A DNA stretch of 64,000 bases. It comes from Microbacteriaceae bacterium. Its GTDB lineage: Bacteria > Actinomycetota > Actinomycetes > Actinomycetales > Microbacteriaceae. The notes beneath the pieces were generated by a model. It saw only the letters and a program-made list of their open reading frames with translations, made no database searches and was not told the origin of the DNA. This document shows positions 27,801-35,493 of the stretch, one piece after another; position 1 is the stretch's first letter, and the number at the start of each line of letters is the position of its first letter. The DNA is taken from assembly GCA_019638805.1 (NCBI GenBank), contig JAHBTA010000003.1:248001-312000 (forward strand), given 5' to 3'. Both the position numbers and the translations under genes were made by a program.

Positions 27801-28345
27801 CGGTGCGGGTCACCCGCCCGCGACGTGCGGTGCGTGATCCCGACGACGTGCATCTGCTCGATGGGTACGACCTCCTGCGCCCCCAGCGAGCCGACACGAG
27901 TTACAGAGTGGAGGGCGAGCCAGCGTCGAATCTCGCTGAGGGCATCCTGTTGGGCGGCATCCAGCGCGGCCGATACCTCTGGGTGCAGAGCGGCGGCGAT
28001 CGACAAGCTCTTAGGGGTGTTGATGACCATTTCCATGAACCGGGGCGAGGCCTGCCGATCCGACCCCGCACGACGAGGCTTACCCATCTGCTCCCCGGTC
28101 AACGGATGCGTCCAGTCCACCCACCCCGCATACGCCGCCGGTTCAAGACCCAGCTCAGCGGTCACCTCGCCAGTGCCGTCGAGCTGAGCGAACTGCGCGA
28201 CGGTCGCCTCGCCACCGAGGTAGTAGTCGTCAGCGCGGGCGCGGTCGGCCTCGACATAGCGCAGCGCATCAGCCCCGGTGCCACGGAACGGCAGTACGCC
28301 GCCCTGCATCTCAACCACCACCCGTGTGTCTGCCTCACTGACCAT
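24848..28345 (-). CDS. MobF family conjugative relaxase/helicase
   Basis: Relaxase of 1165 aa that would nick oriT and unwind the strand for transfer. The N-terminal TrwC domain has the HUH-type histidine cluster GDPHRHIHMQIG at about residues 179-188; an SF1 helicase domain follows with Walker A GAAGSGKT (about 479-486), Walker B VIVDEAGML and the late motif AYGVQGVTATGSHTIL. The C-terminal 300 residues are helical and charged. No T4SS or coupling ATPase is in the window, so the element is mobilizable rather than self-transmissible. The many plus-strand open frames here are shadows. Confidence 0.9.
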   Translation of the reverse strand: MVSEADTRVVVEMQGGVLPFRGTGADALRYVEADRARADDYYLGGEATVAQFAQLDGTGEVTAELGLEPAAYAGWVDWTHPLTGEQMGKPRRAGSDRQASPRFMEMVINTPKSLSIAAALHPEVSAALDAAQQDALSEIRRWLALHSVTRVGSLGAQEVVPIEQMHVVGITHRTSRAGDPHRHIHMQIGMRVWAAGKWRGLNGAALFRQQDAIRALGTAVIAASPELTVVLDRHGLTLDPATGEVIELQPFNAVMSKRGVQVRRNLDRLEAEWNATHPGESLGPVVASCLRAEAWARERPAKKPATLGDEAAWVTELREAGYDPDTLQRPAPRAAVSLDDLSVQVVASRALDRCAAGSSAWTTHTVTEHATRIMTEYGIRATPAEIRDFITVVSRLALEDCFTILPPGKPAPEYVAHWTSVRVMQAETELRDLITARIPDVEPALPDVRQLAQTAGLDTGQTEAAAALASTDPLVIVEGAAGSGKTTMLATAITASSERGRLSRVVTPTKKAADVAQQELGTPTASVAALVHAHGWRWNRDGVWTRLTPGDTDPETGRTYTGVPTASRLAPGERVIVDEAGMLDQDTAIALFTICAETGATLALVGDRAQLPAVGRGGVLDMAAQIRGRTIDMAEVHRFTDPAYAELSVRLRDRADPGAIFDQLAALGLIRFHPDAESLREHIAQHREDGEAVTVATNDEAARLNERIRDHRTHPGAVDDEATATGSDGLPIGRGDLIQTRKNDTGLGVANRQLWIVQHVTDDGALWAVEAGSGRKREHTVQLPAAYVTEHTNLAYASTAYGVQGVTATGSHTILSDAMSGAAVYVGMTRGKHENQLHIIAENTADARAQFIDAVERDRADRGLTHAIQQATEAVRGLVDDGPVKRVNTEMAALTAQAERAERRAALWQQAAVALTERHDQQRHERDNARQASDAATQQLERVRAEAAAPLIAQALGALAEWQAADTAQQTVRDRLCMVGRFGKRRATREHHTAQTLAHNAEQRLTSAWGEPPRWNENSGSWIERVTRPRIAADPRVIEAAEQQEAAANAVRKALEPDDPPRLRIYARIFGTDTVVKNRGFYLDARPRANAENQTRTAQQARAEVAALRALTPAEAVERIEQTRAAEQTAREAAGRALAERRRQLHHEPHTRDSSPHHDGPSIGR

Positions 28346-28557
28346 CTAGCGTATCAGCAACTACGGCACTTAGATTACGTTCATTCACTGTGAAAGAGGC
28401 GAGAAGTCCGGTGATGCCGGGAGTAGGTAGGCAGTTGTCGGGAGGGGCGCAGCGGCGTCGCGTGCTGGGCGTGCGCGGTGAGGTGTGCGGCGGGGGGCGG
28501 TGCCGGGTCAGGTTGGCGCAGATGCGACGGCGTCGGCCGTCCTGAGAGAATGGAGGC
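28346..28557. other. Intergenic region upstream of relaxase, possible oriT
   Basis: The 212-bp gap between the relaxase start and ridA is where a nic site is expected. CCGG-TGATG-CCGG (28408-28420) is the only short inverted repeat I see. No known oriT core is recognised. Confidence 0.25.
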
Positions 28558-28965
28558 ATGCCGAGTTCTGTTCAGTTGATCCGCGCCGCCGACCTCTCAG
28601 ACGTTGCCGAGTACGCGTATGCGGCGACAGCGCCGAAAGACTCTCGACTGATCTTCCTCGCCGGGTCATGCCCGTTGGACGAGAACGGTGCCACCGTCGC
28701 TGTCGGTGACTACGCGGGTCAAGCTGCCGCGTGCATCGAGACGATGAAGTGCGCGCTCACTGCTTCCGGTGCAAAGATCCAAGATGTCATCAGCACCCGG
28801 GTACTGGTTGCATCCTCGTCGCAGAGCGATCTTGTCACGGCGTGGGAGGTCGTGCGCGACGCGTTCGGGGAGCACGACGTGCCGAGCACGTTGATGGGCG
28901 TGACCGTGCTCGGCTACGACGACCAGTTGGTTGAGATCGAAGCGGTTGCCGCCGTCATTGACTGA
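28558..28965 (+). CDS. RidA family protein
   Basis: Reactive enamine/imine deaminase-like protein, 135 aa, of the YjgF/YER057c/UK114 family. The central Arg (DVISTRVLVAS, about residue 82) and C-terminal VEIEAVAAV match the active site; the N-terminal ADDLS-like segment is extended. Unclassified subgroup, so deaminase activity is likely but not certain. A passenger in the mobile element. Confidence 0.85.
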   Translation: MPSSVQLIRAADLSDVAEYAYAATAPKDSRLIFLAGSCPLDENGATVAVGDYAGQAAACIETMKCALTASGAKIQDVISTRVLVASSSQSDLVTAWEVVRDAFGEHDVPSTLMGVTVLGYDDQLVEIEAVAAVID

Positions 28966-29001
28966 CTGCGAAGCCCGCCGATGGGCGGCGGAAGGTTTGC
29001 G

Positions 29002-29484
29002 TCAGAGCTCCAGAAGTAGGCAGCCAGGTGCGCCGTCCGGGGAGGGTCGGAAGCTGTGCCGGGCGTATAGCCTTGCGGCGGGGTTGCCGTCCTCGACCGA
29101 GAGGCTGATAGCGGTGACGCCACGGGATCGGGCGACCTCGGTAACTCGATGCAGGAGCAGTCCACCGATGCCTTGGCCTCGGTGCTCGGCACTGACCCAG
29201 ATGCTCAGCTCCGGGATGGTCGCGGCGATGAACCCATAGCCGGGGTCGTCTGCGGTGAAGTAGCGGAGCCAGACCGCCGCGACCGCTACCCCTGCGGCGT
29301 CCTCTGCGACAAGGCCGAAGTCTTCGCCGGTCGGCCACCCGTCGTAGTAGTGGCGAAACTCTGCGGTGTCTTCGACCTCGCTCATGGTGAAGCGCGGGCC
29401 GTTCCAGTTCAGGTTGTCGAGCGTCGCCCGCGCGAGCAGCCCACGGTCTGCCGCCGTCGCGCCCCTCAAGGAAACATCAGTCAT
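29002..29484 (-). CDS. GNAT family N-acetyltransferase
   Basis: Acetyl-CoA-dependent N-acetyltransferase, 160 aa. Motif A, ISVWVSAEHRGQGIGGLLLHRV (read in parts; R-x-x-G-x-G/A), and the C-terminal VEDGNPAARLYARHSFRP block are clear. Substrate unknown; antibiotic or amino-acid acetylation are both possible. Convergent with ridA. Confidence 0.85.
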   Translation of the reverse strand: MTDVSLRGATAADRGLLARATLDNLNWNGPRFTMSEVEDTAEFRHYYDGWPTGEDFGLVAEDAAGVAVAAVWLRYFTADDPGYGFIAATIPELSIWVSAEHRGQGIGGLLLHRVTEVARSRGVTAISLSVEDGNPAARLYARHSFRPSPDGAPGCLLLEL

Positions 29485-29503
29485 GCCCTGCGTCCTCGTC
29501 CGG

Positions 29504-30199
29504 CTATCCGGCGCGTCCTCGGCGTCCGGGCGGGAGCAATCCCTTGCGGCGGGCGCGAGCGACCCAGCCCTGCGCGGTCGAGAGCGGCACCCGGCTGATT
29601 TCGGCCATGCGCGCGGTGGGGTTGGGTTCGCCGTCGTCCACGAGGCGCGTGTGCTGCAAGGCGACGACTTCGTAGAAGTCGGCGGTGCGCTTCGGGTTAC
29701 CGAGCGGCTTCATCACGTCCTCGGATCGCATGACGCGGCCCGAGGGCATGGTGAGGGTGCCGCCCTCGAAGCGTGTGGCACCGGTGACAGCGAACTGACG
29801 GCGGTTGATCACCGCCTCAATCCGCGACGTCGGCAGATTGCGCAGCATCGGGCTTGCCACCGGGTCACCGGCCTGCCCGGGCAGGTAGACGATCCCCGTG
29901 ATACGCACCTCACCCATCGGCTCCTGGTGCATGAGGTACTGGCGTTGCAACCGCAGCAGCACACGGGTGTAGGACTGGACGTGCTCGATGGGGAACCAGC
30001 GCCCATCACGCCCATCGTTATACCCGCTCAGCTCCCCATCCGGCCCCGGCGTGGGGTAGATCAGCTTGTCGTACTTGAGTGCCGCATCAATGGCGACCGA
30101 GTCGGCAGCCGTGTCGATCACGGGGGGATCGGGCAGCACCCAGCCCGCTGGCAGGTCTTCGGGAACCAGCAGCGGCACATCCTCCACGTCTTGACTCAT
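29504..30199 (-). CDS. Element-type hypothetical protein with C-terminal HTH
   Basis: A 231-aa protein of unknown function. The middle part is beta/alpha without known motifs (KYDKLIYPTPGPDGELSG, MGEVRITGIVYLPGQAG); the last 40 residues (ARMAEISRVPLSTAQGWVARARRKGLLPP) form a helix-turn-helix followed by a basic tail. It is divergent from the small gene and recombinase on its right, so it could regulate the element or act in its maintenance. Confidence 0.65.
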   Translation of the reverse strand: MSQDVEDVPLLVPEDLPAGWVLPDPPVIDTAADSVAIDAALKYDKLIYPTPGPDGELSGYNDGRDGRWFPIEHVQSYTRVLLRLQRQYLMHQEPMGEVRITGIVYLPGQAGDPVASPMLRNLPTSRIEAVINRRQFAVTGATRFEGGTLTMPSGRVMRSEDVMKPLGNPKRTADFYEVVALQHTRLVDDGEPNPTARMAEISRVPLSTAQGWVARARRKGLLPPGRRGRAG

Positions 30200-30307
30200 A
30201 CCCCTGATCGTAGTGGAACCACCGATTCATCTCAAACACTGGCCGTTACGCCATGTCCGTGGTACGGTTGCAATCTACTGGCGTATCTGCCACGACGCGA
30301 GATAGAG

Positions 30308-30628
30308 ATGAGCGACCCGTCCCGACCCACCGATGCCGAGCGACCGCACCACGCGGCGCGGGGCAGGGGTGCGCTCGACACGGGCGCGAGGGGCGATCCG
30401 GGGCAGTTGCGGCTACGGGTGGTGCGGCGAGCGGAGCCGGATATGCGCAAGCTGGTGGAGTGGGTGCTGAACATCACCCAAGCCCGTTACGACGCTCACC
30501 GCGCCGGGGAACCCGACCCCTACGACCTCCCACCCCCAGAGGAGCTGACCGCTGAATCTCACGACCACAGCGCAGACGGGCGAGACACAATGGAATCCGA
30601 AGCATCGAACGAACGGAGCATCGCATGA
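30308..30628 (+). CDS. Small charged protein coupled to the recombinase
   Basis: A 106-aa protein from the ATG at 30308, with a basic N-terminus, a helical core (AEPDMRKLVEWVLNITQARYDA) and an acidic, His-containing C-terminus. Its stop overlaps the recombinase start (ATGA), so both are made from one message. No family recognised. Its small size and tight coupling make it a candidate recombination directionality factor, but this is inference. Confidence 0.6.
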   Translation: MSDPSRPTDAERPHHAARGRGALDTGARGDPGQLRLRVVRRAEPDMRKLVEWVLNITQARYDAHRAGEPDPYDLPPPEELTAESHDHSADGRDTMESEASNERSIA

Positions 30629-32352
30629 GCACCACCACCGCTCCCACCCTCACACGCGCATCCTCTGGCGTCACCGACGAGCGAGTAGACGACATGCCGG
30701 TGTTGCTGGCCGTGTCCTACCTGCGTGTCTCGACGCGGGAGCAGGCCGAGCGTGGCGGCACCGACGAGGGCTTTTCGATCCCGGCGCAGCGTGAAGCCAA
30801 CCAGCGCAAGGCCGACGAGCTGGGCGCGCGAATCGTGCGCGAGTTCGTAGACGCGGGAGAGTCCGCCAGGTCTGCCGACCGTGACGGACTGAAAGAAATG
30901 TTGGCGTTCCTCGCCGCGTCGCGGGTGCAGTTCTGCCTCGTGCACAAGCTCGACCGGCTCGCCCGCAACCGTGCCGATGATGTGAAGATTCACGAATCCC
31001 TCCTCGCCGCGGGGGTTACTCTCGTGTCGGCTACCGAGTCCATCGACCAGACCCCGTCCGGGATGCTCGTCCACGGCATCATGTCGAGCATTGCCGAGTT
31101 CTACAGCCGCAACCTCGCTACCGAGGTCACCAAAGGGCTGTCGCAGAAAGTCGCCCAGGGCGGCACCCCGATGCGCGCCCCCATCGGCTACCTCAACGTC
31201 CGCCGCACCGACGAGCAAGGCCGCGAGGTGCGCACGGTCGAGGTCGATCCCGAACGCGCGCCGCTCATCGCCTGGGCGTTCGAGCACTACGCGAAAGGCG
31301 AGACCTCCGTGACCGGGCTGCTGCGCGACCTCACCGCGCGCGGGCTGCTCACCGTGCCGACACCGAAGCGCCCGAGCAAGGCATTGGGGAAGAACACGCT
31401 CTACAAGCTGCTCACCAACCCCTACTACGCGGGAGTGATCCGCTACAAGGGTGCACTGTATCCTGGCGCGCACGAACCACTCATCGACCCGGCTCTGTTC
31501 GACACCGTGCAATCACTGCTGCGGGCGCGGACGGCAAAGATGACTCGGCATGTCCAGCACGCCCACCACCTCAAGGGCCTCCTGCACTGCGGCACCTGCG
31601 GGTCGCGGATGCTGCTCGACTTCGCCACCAATCCCAGGGGCACGACCTACGCCTACTTCGTCTGCTCCGGCCGCGCCTCGAAGAAGACGAGCTGCACGCG
31701 GCGTGCGGTGCCCGTCGCGGTCGCTGAACGCCTCGTCGCAGACTCCTACGCGAGCATCACGATCAACGGTGCGACCTACCGACACCTCGCCACAGAGGTC
31801 GATGCCGCGTTCGATAGCCGCATGGCGGGCCGTGACCAAGAGATTGCCGACCTCATGGCGAACCGCGCCAAGTTGGAGTCGGAGAGTGACAAGCTGCTGG
31901 CCGCGCACTTCGCCGACGCGATCGACCTGTCCACCCTGAAACGGCACCAAGACCGCATCCGCGCGGGCCTCGCAGACGTGAACCAGCGCCTTGCCGAGCA
32001 CGACGAGCACCACACCGGCGGGCGGGCGTTCCTACACGACTCGCTGCGGCTGCTCACCGACGCACACCACGCCTACGCCCGATCCCACGACGCCGACCGC
32101 AGAGTAGCGAACCAAGCGTTCTACACCAGGCTCGACATCACCGACGACGAACAACTACGCGCACGCCTCGCCGAACCGTTCGCCACGATCATCCGTCAAG
32201 CACACGAACACGGCAGCGACGACGGCAAGGGTGCGGAACACGAACAGGACGAACCTTCGCATGTCGCGTGTTCCCGTAAGACACTTTGGGTGGAGCCTAG
32301 GAGAATCGAACTCCTGACTTCCTGCTTGCAAAGCAGGCGCTCTACCAACTGA
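30625..32352 (+). CDS. Large serine recombinase (integrase)
   Basis: Site-specific recombinase of the phiC31-type large serine family, 575 aa as read. Catalytic serine in AVSYLRVSTREQ (about residue 36), HKLDRLARNR and the GIMSSIAEFYSRN helix E region follow; then the recombinase domain, zinc ribbon (LHCGTCGSRM ... YFVCSGRASKKTSC) and coiled-coil region. The last 20 or so residues are encoded by the tRNA-Ala gene read in antisense, so the true pre-integration C-terminus may differ. It should catalyse integration of the element at this tRNA. Confidence 0.9.
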   Translation: MSTTTAPTLTRASSGVTDERVDDMPVLLAVSYLRVSTREQAERGGTDEGFSIPAQREANQRKADELGARIVREFVDAGESARSADRDGLKEMLAFLAASRVQFCLVHKLDRLARNRADDVKIHESLLAAGVTLVSATESIDQTPSGMLVHGIMSSIAEFYSRNLATEVTKGLSQKVAQGGTPMRAPIGYLNVRRTDEQGREVRTVEVDPERAPLIAWAFEHYAKGETSVTGLLRDLTARGLLTVPTPKRPSKALGKNTLYKLLTNPYYAGVIRYKGALYPGAHEPLIDPALFDTVQSLLRARTAKMTRHVQHAHHLKGLLHCGTCGSRMLLDFATNPRGTTYAYFVCSGRASKKTSCTRRAVPVAVAERLVADSYASITINGATYRHLATEVDAAFDSRMAGRDQEIADLMANRAKLESESDKLLAAHFADAIDLSTLKRHQDRIRAGLADVNQRLAEHDEHHTGGRAFLHDSLRLLTDAHHAYARSHDADRRVANQAFYTRLDITDDEQLRARLAEPFATIIRQAHEHGSDDGKGAEHEQDEPSHVACSRKTLWVEPRRIELLTSCLQSRRSTN

Positions 32353-32363
32353 GCTAAGGCCCC
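32291..32363 (-). tRNA. tRNA-Ala (TGC)
   Basis: A 73-nt cloverleaf on the minus strand: acceptor GGGGCCT/AGGCTCC with discriminator A, D-arm TAGCTCAGTTGGTAGAGC, anticodon arm CCTGC-TTTGCAA-GCAGG (anticodon TGC), T-arm TCAGGAGTTCGATTCTCCT with the GTTCGATTC B-box. CCA is not encoded. Its 3' end overlaps the serine recombinase stop, marking it as the integration site of the element on the left. Confidence 0.95.
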
Positions 32364-32376
32364 GGGGAGAATCGGG

Positions 32377-32411
32377 TGGGGCTACCAGGACTTGAACCTG
32401 GGACCTCTTCG
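32377..32411 (-). pseudogene. 3' fragment of a tRNA, probably tRNA-Ile
   Basis: The minus strand reads the 3' half of an anticodon stem (CGAAG), a variable loop (AGGTC), an intact T-arm with GGTTCAAGTCC, and the acceptor strand TAGCCCCA. The 5' half is replaced by unrelated sequence: no D-arm box and no matching CTTCG stem. It ends 13 nt from tRNA-Ala, the position expected of tRNA-Ile in an Ile-Ala tandem. Most likely an att remnant at the end of an island inserted to the right. Confidence 0.7.
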
Positions 32412-32459
32412 AACGATTCCGTCCGTTTTGGTTACCTCGATAAACGAGCCCCTGATGCA

Positions 32460-32487
32460 GAAAAACGCCGGTTATCCTGGGTTTTTC
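32460..32487. terminator. Bidirectional intrinsic terminator
   Basis: GAAAAACGCCGG (32460-32471), loop TTAT, CCTGGGTTTTTC (32476-32487): 10 of 12 positions pair, with T-tracts on both strands. It insulates the tRNA pair from the island. Confidence 0.6.
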
Positions 32488-32698
32488 TTGGTTCACACCA
32501 CGAGGGTGTGTTCACTACTATACCAGTTCGAGAGGGCACATCTCGACGTAACTCGATGGGTATGTCGGGAGTTTACCGTGGCCCTCGGATCCCCCGATCG
32601 GAGCCGCACCTACCGGCCCATCTCCATGAACAGCTTGTCGGGTGACTGCGCAACATCTAGGGAAACGTGCGGGAGGTGCTTGGTGGAACGCATTCCGA

Positions 32699-33055
32699 CT
32701 AGCTTTGGGCCGTGCCAATCGCTTGGCTGTGGTTGCGAGTCCACCGACGGGTGAGTGCTTCCTGATGACGCACACGCACAAGAAGAACAAGACTGACGGG
32801 TCCCATGATGACGAACTTCGTTGTGTTCCACAGGCACAGGAGGAGGATGAGGTTGAGCCATCCGGGGCCGCCATCCTCGATGAGTGTGGTGAAGGTGCTC
32901 GCGGCCAGGAGGTAGGGCACGGCGAGGAGCATCGCAGGCACGCCCCACTTGAGTCCTCGCCTGGTGCGAATTGCGTCGAGGAGGATGTTGGTGGGCATGT
33001 AACGGCGCAAGAATGCGCGGGTGTGGACGCTGAGGGTCCAGAGCTGGCGGATCAT
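32699..33055 (-). CDS. Small conserved membrane protein
   Basis: A 118-aa protein with two to three hydrophobic helices (GVPAMLLAVPYLLAAS, WLNLILLLCLWNTTKFVIMGPVSLVLLV in part) and a basic C-terminus. I recall similar actinobacterial proteins being labelled sulfate permease, which such a short protein does not justify. The ATG at 33055 has AGAGGA about 9 nt upstream and is preferred over 33079. Lies at the edge of the island beside the relaxase remnant. Confidence 0.6.
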   Translation of the reverse strand: MIRQLWTLSVHTRAFLRRYMPTNILLDAIRTRRGLKWGVPAMLLAVPYLLAASTFTTLIEDGGPGWLNLILLLCLWNTTKFVIMGPVSLVLLVRVRHQEALTRRWTRNHSQAIGTAQS

Positions 33056-33110
33056 GACGAGGGTTCCTCTCACAGGCACGACAGAGTGTCGGAGGCGGTG
33101 CGTGTGTGAG

Positions 33111-33355
33111 TGGCCTTGCGGCCTGCCCCGAGGAGCCTCATATCAAGGAGAAATCCGCCTCATCACCAGAGTACGACGTGCCAGTGACATTCGGAAGTGC
33201 AACTGGTCACAGACCCCGGCTCGTGCCTTCACGCCGCACCGAACGGAACGAGTCGTCGTGCCCGTCGGTGCCGGCGAGGTCGCGGACTCGCGTGATGGCT
33301 GCTTGCGCTCATGCGGTATCGATCTCCTATACGTCGCTACCTGGTGCCGGGCTGG
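33111..33355 (-). pseudogene. Relaxase 3'-end remnant (direct repeat of 46417-46661)
   Basis: About 245 bp match 46417-46661 (I estimate close to 90% identity by eye) in the same orientation, 13,306 bp apart. The distal copy is the last 50 or so codons of the MobF relaxase plus about 96 bp beyond its stop; this copy has nothing upstream of that, so it is a decayed relaxase end. The whole first copper block lies between the two copies. Confidence 0.75.
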
Positions 33356-33440
33356 GCGGCGAGCAAACCTCCAGGCGCCCAGACGGTTTGAACCTCACCG
33401 AAAACTGCGGGATTCCGCGGATCACATCATACAGAGCACA

Positions 33441-33545
33441 TCACCAGATGCATGGTTTGATGGCGCCGATCGCGAAGATGGCGACGATGAACCGGCGAGG
33501 CTTCAGGTCGAACAGAGCCGAGGGGAGGGCACGTAGAACTGACAT
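33441..33545 (-). CDS. Possible small membrane peptide
   Basis: A 34-codon frame (MSVLRALPSALFDLKPRRF followed by a hydrophobic stretch) with GGAGAGG eight nt upstream of its ATG. No family recognised; may be a leader peptide or chance. Confidence 0.25.
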   Translation of the reverse strand: MSVLRALPSALFDLKPRRFIVAIFAIGAIKPCIW

Positions 33546-33718
33546 TCCGTCACCTCTCCGACCTGTGCTTCGCAACTCAACTCCTACCTGCCATTCAACC
33601 ATGTCGAGGCGATACTTCCCAGGGGTACCACCTGAGAATTCGTTCGACGTGGGGGCGCCACTGTGTCGATACGAGAACTCGAATAGATGCTGACGCATGG
33701 TCAGTTTCGTGGCACTTG

Positions 33719-35069
33719 GGGTCTGTCAGATTAACGGTGGATCTGACCTGGCGCTTTCTTAGTTGATTCGGCCTTCGAAGGTGATCGCGAAGGCGTTGAG
33801 TGCGGGCTTCCACCTGGTCACCCAGCGTGCCCGACCCCGGCCGGTGGGGTCAAGTGAGCGCGTCACGAGATACAGGCACTTCAGCGCGGCAGCGTCGTTG
33901 GGGAAGTGGCCCCGAGCACGCACTGCCCGCCGGTAGCGGGCGTTGAGGGACTCGATCGCGTTCGTCGAGCAGATGATGCGGCGGATCTCGACGTCGTAGT
34001 CCAGGAATGGGATGAACTCACTCCACGCGTTCTCCCAGAGCCTGCGGATCGCCGGATACATGGTGCACCACTTCTCCGCGAACTCCTCGAACCTTGCCCT
34101 CGAGGCCGCTTCGGTGGGCGCCGTATAGACGGGCCGGAGGTCGCGGGCGATCTGGTCCCAATACTTCCGTGACGCGAACTTGAACGTGTTGCGAATCAAA
34201 TGGATGATGCATGTCTGCACCACGGCGAACTCCCACGTGGTGGTGATCGACTCGGGCAGTCCCTTCAGGCCGTCGCAGACCACGATGCAGACGTCTTCGA
34301 CACCACGGTTCTTCAGCTCGGTGAGCACGCCGAGCCAGAACTTCGCCCCTTCGCCGCCGTCGCCGGCCCAGATACCGAGGATGTCGCGTTCTCCGGCAGT
34401 GGTGACACCGATAGCGACATAGAACGGTTTGTTACGCACCTGCCCATCACGGACCTTCACCACGATCGCGTCGATGAACACCACCGGGTAGACACGATCC
34501 AGCGGCCGGTTCTGCCACTCAGTCATCTCCTCGATCACCTTGTCGGTGATCTTGGAGATCGTCTCCTTCGACACCGATGCGCCATAGACGTCATCGAAGT
34601 GCGCCGCGACCTCACCGGTGGTCAGCCCCCGCGCGGTCAACGAGAGGACGATCTCGTCGATCCCGTCCAAGCGGCGCTGCCGCTTGCGGACGATCTTCGG
34701 TTCGAACGACCCGTCCCGGTCCCGCGGCACCTCGATCTCGACCGGGCCAACCTCGGTGAGCACGGTCTTTGACCTTGTGCCGTTACGCGCGTTCTCACTG
34801 TCAGTGACCTGATGTTTCTCGTATCCGAGGTGCTCGGTGATCTCTGCCTCGAGCGCGGTCTCCAGCACGGTCTTGGTCAGCCCGCCCAGCAGGCCACCCG
34901 GCCCGACCAGGCTGACACCCTGCTCCTTCGCTTGCGTGAGCAGCTGCTCCGCGATCTGTTTCTCATCAATGATCTCTCCTGTCACAGGATCGATCATCTC
35001 GGTGAACTGGGTCATTACCTTTCCTTTCGGTCAGGCCAGCCCCAGATCCACCGTTCTTCTGACAGTCCC
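33719..35069 (-). mobile_element. Complete IS256-family insertion sequence
   Basis: Element of 1351 bp. Left end GGGTCTGTCAGATTAACGG and right end (reverse complement) GGGACTGTCAGAAGAACGG, each continuing into TGGATCTG: 24 of 27 positions match. The flanks carry an 8-bp direct repeat GGCACTTG at 33711-33718 and 35070-35077, the expected IS256-family target duplication. One transposase gene fills it. The intact duplication implies recent, undisturbed insertion. Confidence 0.92.
33759..35015 (-). CDS. IS256 family (mutator-type) transposase
   Basis: DDE transposase, 418 aa, full length. Visible: LEAEITEHLGYEKH, the first catalytic region FIDAIVVKVRDG, VVCDGLKGLPESITTTW around the second Asp, and IICSTNAIESLNARYRR, the classic mutator-family C-terminal block. 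Internal in-frame stops are absent, so it should be active. The ATG at 35015 is preceded by a purine-rich site (GAAAGGAAAGG). Confidence 0.95.
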   Translation of the reverse strand: MTQFTEMIDPVTGEIIDEKQIAEQLLTQAKEQGVSLVGPGGLLGGLTKTVLETALEAEITEHLGYEKHQVTDSENARNGTRSKTVLTEVGPVEIEVPRDRDGSFEPKIVRKRQRRLDGIDEIVLSLTARGLTTGEVAAHFDDVYGASVSKETISKITDKVIEEMTEWQNRPLDRVYPVVFIDAIVVKVRDGQVRNKPFYVAIGVTTAGERDILGIWAGDGGEGAKFWLGVLTELKNRGVEDVCIVVCDGLKGLPESITTTWEFAVVQTCIIHLIRNTFKFASRKYWDQIARDLRPVYTAPTEAASRARFEEFAEKWCTMYPAIRRLWENAWSEFIPFLDYDVEIRRIICSTNAIESLNARYRRAVRARGHFPNDAAALKCLYLVTRSLDPTGRGRARWVTRWKPALNAFAITFEGRIN

Positions 35070-35129
35070 GGCACTTGATTCACCCGCAGCAGTTACACAC
35101 GGTCGGTGAATCGGGTCTCGACTAGAATT

Positions 35130-35143
35130 GAGTCCAATGACTC
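35130..35143. promoter_or_regulatory. Inverted repeat upstream of SHOCT-oxidase operon
   Basis: GAGTC-CAAT-GACTC, perfect 5-bp arms extendable to 8 with one mismatch (ATTGAGTC/GACTCGAT). It lies about 90 bp before the first gene of the operon. It does not resemble the CsoR sites elsewhere in the island, so another regulator may act here. Confidence 0.4.
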
Positions 35144-35232
35144 GATGACTGTTGGAACAATTACTGTTTCGCCGAGATCATCTCAACAGTTGCCGCGCCG
35201 TCTTTGGATACAGCACCTCGGAGGTGATGGAA

Positions 35233-35493
35233 ATGGGGTCGAATGGGGGCCACATGGGCTGGTGGGGTATGGGCTGGAGTTGGGTCTTCCTCATCCTGCT
35301 CGTGGTGGGAATTGTCATACTGATCGTGGTTCTTGTTCGAGTCTTCGCCGCACGTGGGCCTCGACAGACACCTCATCGCATCGGGACCAGTGGGGCTCGT
35401 GAGTTGCTGGATGAGCGCTATGCCCGTGGAGAAATTGACACCAGTGAGTACGACGAGCGACGTCAACGACTCGACGGAGCACCTGACGCATGA
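35233..35493 (+). CDS. SHOCT-domain membrane protein
   Basis: An 86-aa protein: N-terminal Met/Trp/His-rich start (MGSNGGHMGWWGMGW), one transmembrane helix (VFLILLVVGIVILIVVLV) and a C-terminal SHOCT motif (RELLDERYARGEIDTSEYDERRQRL). GGAGG lies 8 nt before the ATG at 35233. The Met/His start could bind copper. ATGA-coupled to the multicopper oxidase. Confidence 0.85.
   Translation: MGSNGGHMGWWGMGWSWVFLILLVVGIVILIVVLVRVFAARGPRQTPHRIGTSGARELLDERYARGEIDTSEYDERRQRLDGAPDA

Noticed and set aside
32377..32452. A 76-nt span from TGGGGCTA to GAGCCCC that could be read as a full minus-strand tRNA
   Set aside because: The length and acceptor pairing fit by chance, but there is no D-arm A-box and the anticodon stem does not pair; only the 3' 35 nt are tRNA.
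33106..33693. Plus-strand frames at 33106-33693 and 46412-46687 starting with the same peptide
   Set aside because: They are the antisense of the relaxase-end repeat, which explains their similarity.
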